From contig JAJEAL010000136.1 of NCBI GenBank assembly GCA_022822785.1, forward strand, positions 1 to 64,000: a stretch of 64,000 bases of DNA, read 5' to 3'. The notes beneath the pieces are model-generated. The model saw only the letters and a list, made by a program, of their open reading frames with translations, made no database searches and had not been told where the DNA came from. Below, piece after piece: positions 50,272 to 57,830 of this stretch. Source of the DNA: Candidatus Poribacteria bacterium. Its GTDB lineage: Bacteria; Poribacteria; WGA-4E; PCPOR2b. The first letter of the stretch is position 1. Each line of letters opens with the position of its first letter. Made by a program: the position numbers and the translations under genes.

Positions 50272-50321
50272 TGTTTTTTCTTTTCCTCCAGATTGCGTTT
50301 CCTGGGGAGTTATTTTATTCT

Positions 50322-51101
50322 TTAATGCTCCGCTTCACCAAACGTTCTCGGTCGATAGCCTGTGTACTCAGACATAAAGAGGATTACATCCCAAATTTCC
50401 TCCTCTGTCAGATGATCTTCCCAGACCGGCATGGCAGAATCCCACGGGGTCGCAGCCGGCGGCAAACCGGGTCCCCCCTTACTAATACGCCAGAAGAAGA
50501 AAGATTCCTGATAGTTCGGAATAATCCCAGGATCTTGGAAGTTTGCAGGCGGCGGGTTGAGACCGTGCGCGAAATGCCCCTCTCCGTCGAGGTCATCGCC
50601 GTGGCAGTAAAAGCAGTTTTGATAGTAAACGCGACGCCCGTTATCTACGTGTGCCTGAAATGCTTCCTGGTCATCCTTTTCGAGATGTCGGAACGGATTT
50701 TCCACCTCTTGCGTGGGGCCGATAACCTTATCACGGTACTTCAATTCAGTAGGAGGCGCGGGGTGGGCAGTGCGTAATGCTGCCGGTGGATCTGCTTTCG
50801 TAGACAGCCTCGAAAAGGCTAGCCCGAGTATAACCAAAGGAATAAGGACGAACAATACGGTCCGTCTTACCCTCCGATTCTCATCGGCCAAAGTCTCCTT
50901 AACGGGACGCAGAAATTCTCGAAATCTGTCATCTTCGACGGACACATGCACCAGAATCGCCAATAAAATGAGTCCCAAATACATTGAGATTACGCTGGCA
51001 GGTAACGGTACGGACCACACACCACCAATGAAAAATCGTAAAAAGAGCCAAAGCACGACAAATATGATTAGACACTTTGTGAAAAGGGATAATCTTCTCA
51101 T
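50322..51101 (-). CDS. Membrane-anchored monoheme cytochrome c
   Basis: 259 residues. Three likely helices in the first 100 residues ('LIIFVVLWLFLRFFIGG', 'VISMYLGLILLAILVHV', 'VLFVLIPLVILGLAFS'), then a periplasmic cytochrome c with CFYCH (163-167) and Met ligand in 'WDSAMPVWEDHL'. 'GDDLDGEGHFAHGLNPPPANFQ' has the extended loop seen in cytochromes next to CydA-like oxidases in other phyla. ATG at 51101 with AAGGAG 9 bases upstream. One of three cytochromes c in an operon with the CydA-like gene. Confidence 0.88.
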   Translation of the reverse strand: MRRLSLFTKCLIIFVVLWLFLRFFIGGVWSVPLPASVISMYLGLILLAILVHVSVEDDRFREFLRPVKETLADENRRVRRTVLFVLIPLVILGLAFSRLSTKADPPAALRTAHPAPPTELKYRDKVIGPTQEVENPFRHLEKDDQEAFQAHVDNGRRVYYQNCFYCHGDDLDGEGHFAHGLNPPPANFQDPGIIPNYQESFFFWRISKGGPGLPPAATPWDSAMPVWEDHLTEEEIWDVILFMSEYTGYRPRTFGEAEH

Positions 51102-51116
51102 GCGATTTCACTCTCC

Positions 51117-52619
51117 TTATTCGGCAGTTTCCTCTGCTGCTTCAACCGCTGTCGCGTCTGTCGCGCCCGTTAGGCTTAATAGATAAGCAAGCAGATCGCT
51201 CATGTCCGAAACCGATAGTAACAGCGGAAAGTTATCCGGCATCGGAGAAGTTACAACTAGTCGCTTACCGAAAGCACGACTGTAGGTTGGTCCCTCGTCG
51301 ATATCAAATGTATCAATGATCTGTTCCTCGCCATCAACATTTAAGATAACTTCATCCTCATTTTCGGACACTAGCTCGCCGACGATGACGTTCTCGTCAA
51401 AATCAATCAGTGTCGCTTGAACCCTGACATTTGATTTGGACACGGTTTGCGTCTCTCCACCCACTTGAAGCGTAACGTTCTCATCATCCTCTTCTACTAG
51501 GTCCCCACTTACGGTAACGCCTGTGTCGGCAAGCGTCATCTGAATCCAGAAGAATCCTTTTCCCTTCAGATCGGCGAGTTCTTCGATTGGCTCCGGATCG
51601 AGTTCAGTCAATGGAATGATGCGCTCTTCCTCATTACCGGCTGCGTCCTTAACGCGCACGGTGATTTGCTCATTGTCTTGTGTGACAAGCGTCCCTTGAA
51701 TTGTGGCGCCACCGGCTTTCACCGTGACAGAACCGTATCCGCTCACAATTTGCGCGTTCGGCAATAGGACGGACTCTTCGATATACCGGGGTTGGTTCAA
51801 TGCAGCGATATCCGTCAAGTCAGGTGCAGCGACAACTTCGACGCCGTCATCAAGCGTTTGCCCTGCGGGTTGCTCGATGCCAGCAACAGCGTGACAGGCA
51901 ATGCACTTTGCACCTTCTACGAAAACTCTTTCGCCACGTGCAACGTCGCCAGTGAGGAGGGGAGGCTGTTCCTCGACAATAGCGTCCGCACTTCCGATAT
52001 CGACGGGTGGCTCGAACGGGGTCAGATCGACTTCTCCCCCTTGGCTCTGGAGGAAGGCGATAACTGTTTCGATTTCCAACTCGGTTAAACTAATAGGTGG
52101 TTTCCAAACGGGAGGCATGATGTTCCCGTAACCGGCGACGAGGAACGTGTGAGGTTCATAAAGGGATTCGATTAGGTACTCTTTTGCTGTCATCCCCGGT
52201 TGACGGGTCGCAGCGCTAGTGCCCACATCTGTCAGGTCGGGACAGCGACCGGGTGGCGCAGACGTATCGAGCGTGTGGCAGGTGTTGCATTTCCCTTTTC
52301 CGTTAAAGATTATCCCCCCAGCGTCAACAAACGCCTCCGGTGTGCGCTCTATATCTCCAAGGTCAACCGTTGCCGTCGATGTTTCAGGAACAATGCTGGC
52401 AGCAAAAGCATAGAACCAAATAACCATCAGCGAAAATGACAGGAGCTTGACCACGCTCTGCCAGAGTATAATATTTGCCAAAGCAAAGATAAAAAACCAC
52501 ATTGACCACGGCAGCAGGTTTTCCGAAGCGATGGGGAAAGCCGGTGCTTTCGCGATGTAGGCGATAAAACTCACAACCATTAAAATTAAGGCTACAATTC
52601 TAATTAGTTTTCTTTGCAT
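51117..52619 (-). CDS. Diheme cytochrome c with a large insertion in its second domain
   Basis: 500 residues. Two N-terminal helices ('IVALILMVVSFIAYIA', 'SMWFFIFALANIILWQSVV') plus a third at about 60-78, then heme 1 CNTCH (111-115) with Met in 'YGNIMPPVW', and heme 2 CIACH (239-243). The second domain is interrupted at about 297-445 by a Thr/Val-rich, strand-like segment ('SVTVKAGGATIQGTLVT', 'GVTVSGDLVEEDDENVTLQV', 'NVIVGELVSENEDEVILNV'), three short repeat-like units, after which its Met ligand appears at 'TSPMPDNFP'. Such an insertion keeps the fold of the heme domain. Together with its neighbours it may form a cytochrome subcomplex. Confidence 0.86.
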   Translation of the reverse strand: MQRKLIRIVALILMVVSFIAYIAKAPAFPIASENLLPWSMWFFIFALANIILWQSVVKLLSFSLMVIWFYAFAASIVPETSTATVDLGDIERTPEAFVDAGGIIFNGKGKCNTCHTLDTSAPPGRCPDLTDVGTSAATRQPGMTAKEYLIESLYEPHTFLVAGYGNIMPPVWKPPISLTELEIETVIAFLQSQGGEVDLTPFEPPVDIGSADAIVEEQPPLLTGDVARGERVFVEGAKCIACHAVAGIEQPAGQTLDDGVEVVAAPDLTDIAALNQPRYIEESVLLPNAQIVSGYGSVTVKAGGATIQGTLVTQDNEQITVRVKDAAGNEEERIIPLTELDPEPIEELADLKGKGFFWIQMTLADTGVTVSGDLVEEDDENVTLQVGGETQTVSKSNVRVQATLIDFDENVIVGELVSENEDEVILNVDGEEQIIDTFDIDEGPTYSRAFGKRLVVTSPMPDNFPLLLSVSDMSDLLAYLLSLTGATDATAVEAAEETAE

Positions 52620-52646
52620 CGGTCCCGTCCTAACTGTGTTTGATTG

Positions 52647-54464
52647 TTAATCATCCCCTGTGGTGGCTTCCGCCTCAATAGACGGCTGTTCCTCTTTTTT
52701 CTTGTCCCCCCACAAACCGAGCCAGAAAATAAAACCCACCAAAGCGAAGAAAATCACCATAATAACAGAAATCATGTTAACGGCATCGGCAAGCAAAGGG
52801 GTGTGTGCATCCGGAGAAGTGTCGGGCATTACACCGAAAATATGCCACGCCTCTCGAAGCCCTGACCGAGCGTAACCCATCAACCCCATCAGCGAGGTAA
52901 AAGTGATGGCGAGTAAGATTAGCACATATTGCGACCGGTCTGTCATTTGCCCCCAATTGATTTCGTTTGAACGCATCGCTTTCCGGTACATAATCAGGTC
53001 TATCACCGTTACCAAAATCATGACAGCTAATGCGATTATGACCTGTATCGGCGTCAGCACGTTGACGCGAAAGTCGCTAGCGACTTTGAATCCTGCAATA
53101 CCGATGGTGACAATTGCTGCGACAGCCAGTCCAAAAATAGCTGCGATGACGATGTTACCCACTTTGCTCCAACCCACTGTCGGCGTCTTACCGGATCGTC
53201 GATAAAAGAGAAAACTAAGAAACGTGGTCAAGATAATGAGATTGACAACCGTATTTTTCGCCGTCATCAAGCCGAAAAGTCCAACGAGCGGGTGATTTGC
53301 TCCCCCTATTGCAGCCAACTCCGTGGGCGACATAATCAATGTGCGCGGCGTCATCCAGACTGCAACACATAGAACGATGATAGCGATCATGTAGGGACGG
53401 TAACGAGCGTATATCTCCCCGCCGGCGATGCGGGTCATGCCGGACCAGAGATAGTAATTCGCTCCGATAAACAGGACACCAATCATCACCGCCTGAATGA
53501 TGAATAACCACGAGAAGAGACTCCCCATCATGTTAATGCCCATCGTGTTATTGAACATATAGATTTCTCGGCCCAGCCAGTATCCGGCGAATGGAAGCGG
53601 AATCAGTCCACACAGCGCAATAAAGTTGCCCGTATATCCCATCCAGTCGTAATGCGCTTTATCCTCTCGCGTCTTAGCGGCAAGGAAACGAAAGGCGGAA
53701 TAAGCACCGACGATTGCACCGCCGAACGCTATATTCCCAATGAGCCGATGGATATTGACAGGCATCCATGTATAGTTATTGACTGCCTGCCAAAGTGTGC
53801 CGATGAATGCGCCCGACTCATCATGGAGCGGAATTGGCTCGTGGTCGGGTCCCATAATCGCCGGGCTGGTTTGGTATGTCAGCCAAGAGTTAGAGACAAA
53901 CATAATCGCTGTACCGAACACATTCAGGAGCACACCGAGAAATAGGTGCCACATTTTCGACACCTTGCCCTGCATCCGATCCCATCCGTAGGAATAGAGA
54001 TAGAGCGTAAAGGTTTCTCCGAAGAACAGGATGACGTAGAAAATCATCGTTGGACCGAAGATTCCTGATAGTTTGTTCATTACCTTCGGGTAGCACCAGA
54101 TGAGGATAAAAACGAGCACCCCCCCCATCAAGGCAGTCGTTGAGAACGCGCCCATACAAAGCTTGATGAACTCCTGCGCCATCTTATCATACCGCTTGTC
54201 CTTGGTTTTCATCCCAACAAACTCAATGACAACCGCAAACATCGGAACTCCTAAGATGAAGGAGCCGAACAGCAGATGCAGCTGGGCAGCGATCCATGCG
54301 GCGTTACGGCTGCCGATCCCCGGGAAGGGGCGGTACTCTGTGTCGGTCGCATCTTGAGCAAAAGTAGTCGCAACCATCAGCAGCAGATAAATAACGAGCA
54401 GACCGAGAAGAAAATATAATCTGTTTTTGGACTGGCTCATATTGAGATGTTTGGTGAGATACAT
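52647..54464 (-). CDS. CydA-like cytochrome bd oxidase subunit I relative
   Basis: 605 residues, about 14 helices. The N-terminal half follows CydA: 'SRNAAWIAAQLHLLFGSFIL' with the heme His, 'GAFSTTALMGGVLVFIL', 'MIFYVILFFGETFTLYLYSYGWDRM' and 'TAIMFVSNSWLTYQTSPAI'. The Q-loop of true CydA is short or absent and no CydB gene lies in the cluster; instead three cytochromes c follow. Similar CydA-like proteins beside multiheme cytochromes occur in Nitrospira and related phyla. It could reduce oxygen, or exchange electrons between quinol and cytochrome c. The C-terminal ~250 residues are extra helices. The start may be 54464 or 54440. Confidence 0.82.
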   Translation of the reverse strand: MYLTKHLNMSQSKNRLYFLLGLLVIYLLLMVATTFAQDATDTEYRPFPGIGSRNAAWIAAQLHLLFGSFILGVPMFAVVIEFVGMKTKDKRYDKMAQEFIKLCMGAFSTTALMGGVLVFILIWCYPKVMNKLSGIFGPTMIFYVILFFGETFTLYLYSYGWDRMQGKVSKMWHLFLGVLLNVFGTAIMFVSNSWLTYQTSPAIMGPDHEPIPLHDESGAFIGTLWQAVNNYTWMPVNIHRLIGNIAFGGAIVGAYSAFRFLAAKTREDKAHYDWMGYTGNFIALCGLIPLPFAGYWLGREIYMFNNTMGINMMGSLFSWLFIIQAVMIGVLFIGANYYLWSGMTRIAGGEIYARYRPYMIAIIVLCVAVWMTPRTLIMSPTELAAIGGANHPLVGLFGLMTAKNTVVNLIILTTFLSFLFYRRSGKTPTVGWSKVGNIVIAAIFGLAVAAIVTIGIAGFKVASDFRVNVLTPIQVIIALAVMILVTVIDLIMYRKAMRSNEINWGQMTDRSQYVLILLAITFTSLMGLMGYARSGLREAWHIFGVMPDTSPDAHTPLLADAVNMISVIMVIFFALVGFIFWLGLWGDKKKEEQPSIEAEATTGDD

Positions 54465-54645
54465 TAGCTTTTCTCTATCACTCCAGACTTAATATCAGGG
54501 CTCATGTCAAAAGAGAGTGCTAGGAACTCAGAACGTGACATGTCGTTCCGGGCATCCTCGACGGGTCGGGACATAATACGCGAAAACAATCTGCTCATTG
54601 ATGTCCGACCTATGGGACTCACACCAAAAAGTGTAAAACGCTCAG

Positions 54646-54679
54646 AGAAACCGAGTTTTTTCTTGAAAACTCGGTTTCT
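54646..54679 (-). other. Strong hairpin between the cupredoxin-like and CydA-like genes
   Basis: Perfect 14-bp arms agaaaccgagtttt (54646-54659) and aaaactcggtttct (54666-54679) with a 6-base loop lie 12 bases downstream of the stop codon at 54692. The U-run after the hairpin on the minus strand is weak (cgtttt a few bases later), so it may be an imperfect terminator or an mRNA-stabilising structure. Confidence 0.6.
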
Positions 54680-54691
54680 GCGTTGGCAATG

Positions 54692-55441
54692 TTACTTCTT
54701 CTTGAAATCGGCACTGGTAAGGTTAATCTTAACCTCTCCGTCAGCAACTTCGACAACCTGGGCTTTTGTCGTCCCAAGCTCTTCGTGCCACGCTTGTAGA
54801 CGGTATTTCCCAGCGGGGACATCTTTAATCATGTACGCCCCTGTATCACTTGAACCTTCGTAAGCGTCGGAACCGATCCATTTGCCGTCTTTGTCTTTAT
54901 AACCGGTTACGGCGTAATAGTCGTTGTCCGTGACAAAGATATATCCTGTCATCCAGTTGTGGATATCGCAGGTGAATTTAATCGCTTCACGCTTTTCTAA
55001 TTTAAGAGGCAACATCTTACCGGGCCCCGGTATTTGCCAATTTGGCGCCTCATTCTTCGTAGCATGAGAATGGACGTTATGTGCAACAGGATCACTAGAG
55101 GTCACATCCACGGTGGTCCCTGCGGTCACAACAAGCACATGCGGGTGATACATGCAGTCGACCTGATCCATGACTGGATTTTTGGCAGGGATTGTTGGCT
55201 CCGCACCCCGTGCCCGTAGGTAGACAACTACGTTTTTGATGCCTTTACCTTTGGAGACCACAAGCGCTTCAGATTTGCCACTCGCCAGGGCATCGACACA
55301 GTGCTGGTCTTTGGTCACTTGCAACGCTGGTCGTGCTGGCGTATCTCCATCATACATAACGGTTCCGGTGATAGAGCCGGCATACGTCAGGCTTGCAATG
55401 AGCATAAAACTAAGTGCGGTCAGAGTTAGTACAGTTTTCAT
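54692..55441 (-). CDS. Secreted cupredoxin-like protein, paralogue of the one at 47361
   Basis: 249 residues from the ATG at 55441 with AAAGGA upstream. Signal peptide 'LTALSFMLIASLTYAG'. Similar order to the 47361 protein: 'VDCMYHPHVLVV', 'VAHNVHSHA' (His), 'IKFTCDIHNWMTGY' (Cys, His, Met), and a terminal CarboxypepD_reg-like turn 'GAYMIKDVPAGKYRLQAW'. The type 1 copper ligand set is present. It may serve as a soluble electron carrier or copper-binding protein in the respiratory block. Its own promoter precedes it and a hairpin follows it. Confidence 0.78.
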   Translation of the reverse strand: MKTVLTLTALSFMLIASLTYAGSITGTVMYDGDTPARPALQVTKDQHCVDALASGKSEALVVSKGKGIKNVVVYLRARGAEPTIPAKNPVMDQVDCMYHPHVLVVTAGTTVDVTSSDPVAHNVHSHATKNEAPNWQIPGPGKMLPLKLEKREAIKFTCDIHNWMTGYIFVTDNDYYAVTGYKDKDGKWIGSDAYEGSSDTGAYMIKDVPAGKYRLQAWHEELGTTKAQVVEVADGEVKINLTSADFKKK

Positions 55442-55505
55442 GATTTGAACCGATCCTTTCTTTATTTGCGTCCGATATTGAAACGATTGTATGTTGACGA
55501 TATTT

Positions 55506-55534
55506 ATGATAGCAGCATACAAAAGGGAGATCAA
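55506..55534 (-). promoter_or_regulatory. Sigma70-like promoter of the cupredoxin-like gene
   Basis: Minus strand TTGATC (55529-55534), 17 bases, TATCAT (55506-55511). Four to five matches in each element and ideal spacing. The leader would be about 58 bases before the ATG at 55441. Confidence 0.55.
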
Positions 55535-55594
55535 GCGTTAAAAAGAAGATGTCACGGATATCCGTGAACCCTGTTTTCTGATAGTTGGTGCATA

Positions 55595-55981
55595 TTACTC
55601 GATTGCATAAGCGTCAGCTACACGCTTTAATATCAAGGTGGCCCATTGGACTATAACAATTGCTACAATTGATAACAGAATGCCACCCAGTTGTAGCACA
55701 GTGCCCCGAAGTTTTCCTTTGCGTGAACTAGCTAGTAAGCGCAGCGAACAGAACAGATCTGCGCCTAGAAAGAACAACCACGCCATATTGACAATGGATA
55801 AAATTTGATAGAGCGAAAGCCCGATATGTGTCGGCCCGAGTATATGGATAGGGAATTCTTCGCGGCTAGATTCACGCCAAAGCCATATAACCGGGATTAT
55901 AAATAAAAAAACGTAGACAGTTAACCCAAGAACGCTAGTATACCAGTTTTGATTGGTAACTCTCCTCAATATAATTTTCAT
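55595..55981 (-). CDS. Uncharacterised three-helix membrane protein
   Basis: 128 residues, with hydrophobic segments 'LGLTVYVFLFIIPVIWLW', 'LYQILSIVNMAWLFFLGADLF' and 'LGGILLSIVAIVIVQWATLIL'. N-terminus basic. No diagnostic motif and not recognised. It is transcribed towards the cupredoxin-like gene and follows a terminator that ends the Liv-type binding protein gene. Start ATG at 55981 without a clear ribosome site. Confidence 0.6.
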   Translation of the reverse strand: MKIILRRVTNQNWYTSVLGLTVYVFLFIIPVIWLWRESSREEFPIHILGPTHIGLSLYQILSIVNMAWLFFLGADLFCSLRLLASSRKGKLRGTVLQLGGILLSIVAIVIVQWATLILKRVADAYAIE

Positions 55982-56017
55982 TTCAGGGCAACTTTCTTGT
56001 TTACGACGAGAGATTAC

Positions 56018-56063
56018 CTAAAAACCGAAAACCCCTGCCATCAGCGAGGACCTGATGACAGGG
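56018..56063 (-). terminator. Intrinsic terminator of the Liv-type binding protein gene
   Basis: Arms ccctgccatcag (56033-56044) and ctgatgacaggg (56052-56063) form a 12-bp stem with one G-U pair. On the minus strand it is followed by a T-rich tail (gttttcggttttt). It lies 25 bases after the stop codon at 56089. Confidence 0.88.
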
Positions 56064-56088
56064 TCCGGTTAACATCTGATGCTGCGGA

Positions 56089-57255
56089 TTACTCAAAATC
56101 CACAAGCTCGCCGTTTTCGGCAACCAGTACAATCGGGTCGTAAACCGCGTCACCGACTTCATTAAAAGAGAACTGACCGAGAATGGTGTCGAAATCCATG
56201 ATATGCGCCAGCGCGTCCCGAACTGCCGTTGCCTCGGTGGATTGTGCATTCCCAATTGCCTCCGCTAGAATATAAAGGGTAGCGTAGGACTGTGCAGCCC
56301 AAGGATCAGGTTCGATACCATACTCCGCCCGGTACTTCTCGACAAAGGCTTGATTGCCCGGTGTGTCAGACGTAGCGCGCCAATTGGTGAAAGCAATCGC
56401 CCCTTCGGCTGCCTCCCCCGCGATTTGCACCTCGTTTCCGGTCAGATCGGGAACAATGAATCGAACAGAGGCGGGGATACCGACCTCACGCCCCTGAATT
56501 ATAATCTGAGTCATCTCGTTGGATAAAGCGGAGATAAAGACAGCGTCAGGATTTGCCTCCATTATCCGAGTTAATTGCGCCGAAAAGTCGGTGCCCTGGG
56601 TTTGGACTGTCTCTGTAATCACAATATCAACACCACTGGCGACAAGGGCTTTACGCATCTCTTCGTTGCTACTCGTGGAGTAGACATCGGCCTCATCATA
56701 TATCAGCGCCGCCCGTTGGTAGCCAAGTTTCTCTTGGGTTATCCTGACACCGTTTGGATTTAGTACATCAGTGGTAAGCCCTGTACGGAAGATAAAATCG
56801 CTAAGCGCGCTCAGACCGGCAGCGGAAGAGAGTGAGCTAAAACATACGACTCCGTTCTCTTCTACTATTGGAGCTAACTCTCTGAGCTGACTTGAGAAAG
56901 TGATACCAGTGATAATGGACACACCATCTTGATGAATCAGTTTATTAAAGGCTGCCTTCGCGCCTTCAATGGTGCTCTGATCATCCTCAATGATGAAGGT
57001 GATTTGGGGACCACCATAGTGGTTAAGTTCGGCTTGAGCAAGTTCAAAGCCACGTTTCATCGGTAAGCCGTACAGCGGACCGTTTGTGTCGTCCAACGGC
57101 AGGGAAACACCGATGATAATTTCTCCTATTTCCGGTGGTATCTCCGGTGGTGCGGGGAGCAGAAGTTGTCCGATCTGGTCACAGGCGGTAAACCCCACAA
57201 TCAGGGCGACTATCACCCACACAAAGGTGAATTGGGTAAACCTCTTGATGTTCAT
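56089..57255 (-). CDS. Branched-chain amino acid-type (Liv) periplasmic binding lipoprotein
   Basis: 388 residues from the ATG at 57255 with AAGGAG upstream. Lipoprotein signal 'WVIVALIVGFTAC' with lipobox GFTAC. The body is the Peripla_BP_6 family: 'IIIGVSLPLDDTNGPLYGLPM', 'GISFSSQLRELAPIVEENG' form, 'ALIYDEADVYSTSSNEEM' and 'WAAQSYATLYILAEAI'. Binds a small ligand such as an amino acid or amide for an ABC importer. No LivH/M/G/F genes are within the window, so it acts with a distant transporter or as a receptor. Confidence 0.9.
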   Translation of the reverse strand: MNIKRFTQFTFVWVIVALIVGFTACDQIGQLLLPAPPEIPPEIGEIIIGVSLPLDDTNGPLYGLPMKRGFELAQAELNHYGGPQITFIIEDDQSTIEGAKAAFNKLIHQDGVSIITGITFSSQLRELAPIVEENGVVCFSSLSSAAGLSALSDFIFRTGLTTDVLNPNGVRITQEKLGYQRAALIYDEADVYSTSSNEEMRKALVASGVDIVITETVQTQGTDFSAQLTRIMEANPDAVFISALSNEMTQIIIQGREVGIPASVRFIVPDLTGNEVQIAGEAAEGAIAFTNWRATSDTPGNQAFVEKYRAEYGIEPDPWAAQSYATLYILAEAIGNAQSTEATAVRDALAHIMDFDTILGQFSFNEVGDAVYDPIVLVAENGELVDFE

Positions 57256-57293
57256 TTTGAATCTCCTTAGTTTTGGAGTTAAAAAATTAAAAT

Positions 57294-57325
57294 GGGAAAA
57301 ACAGATACGCACGTTTTCGTATCTG
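57294..57325 (-). terminator. Short terminator-like hairpin after the small cytochrome c gene
   Basis: Perfect 8-bp arms cagatacg (57302-57309) and cgtatctg (57318-57325), 8-base loop, followed on the minus strand by TTTTTCCC. It is about 93 bases after the stop at 57419 and about 40 bases before the next start, so it either ends the cytochrome transcript or acts as a leader attenuator of the binding protein gene. Confidence 0.65.
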
Positions 57326-57418
57326 CACCCCATAACTATACTCACAGTTAGTTTCGCAATGAATTGGCTGAGGATATTTTACTCTTTTTGACAACGCATG
57401 ATGGGAACAACGGTGTGC

Positions 57419-57793
57419 TCAATCATGCGTCGGCGTTGGTCGAAAATTCTCCTTGATAAACGCGAACAGCTCACGCTGCTCCTCATCTGTTAAATAGTAA
57501 AAAAATGCCGGCATATTGTTCTTGCCGGCATCAATACTATGGATAAATTGCTCGTCGGTACGACCCTCCCAAAATTCGGTTGTCGTCAGATTTGCAGGTT
57601 CCAGCTTTTTGAACCGCCCAATACGTCCATTGCCTTCACCATTTGCACCATGGCAACCAGCACAATATCTTGCGTAATTGTATTCGACTTCGGAGCCGTA
57701 TCGCTTACTGGGATCTACCGTCCGACAGATCCAAATCAGCGAACTCATGCTAGCAGCAAATATCCCAACAATGATGAGAAGGTGTCGGATCAT
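57419..57793 (-). CDS. Small monoheme cytochrome c
   Basis: 124 residues with an N-terminal hydrophobic signal/anchor (LLIIVGIFAASMSSLIWIC). CAGCH heme site in 'NYARYCAGCHGANGEGNG', Met ligand in 'GKNNMPAFFYYL'. It is a class I, low molecular weight cytochrome c and could feed the CuA site of the aa3 oxidase or the cytochrome subcomplexes. Directly downstream of the dicarboxylate symporter gene on the same strand, about 37 bases away. Confidence 0.9.
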   Translation of the reverse strand: MIRHLLIIVGIFAASMSSLIWICRTVDPSKRYGSEVEYNYARYCAGCHGANGEGNGRIGRFKKLEPANLTTTEFWEGRTDEQFIHSIDAGKNNMPAFFYYLTDEEQRELFAFIKENFRPTPTHD

Positions 57794-57830
57794 TGGAATG
57801 ATACCATCTCTGTTACTCGACTGATTCCAT

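Noticed and set aside
54646-54679. A strong terminator
   Set aside because: The 14-bp hairpin is perfect, but the following U-run is weak, so it is listed as a hairpin only.
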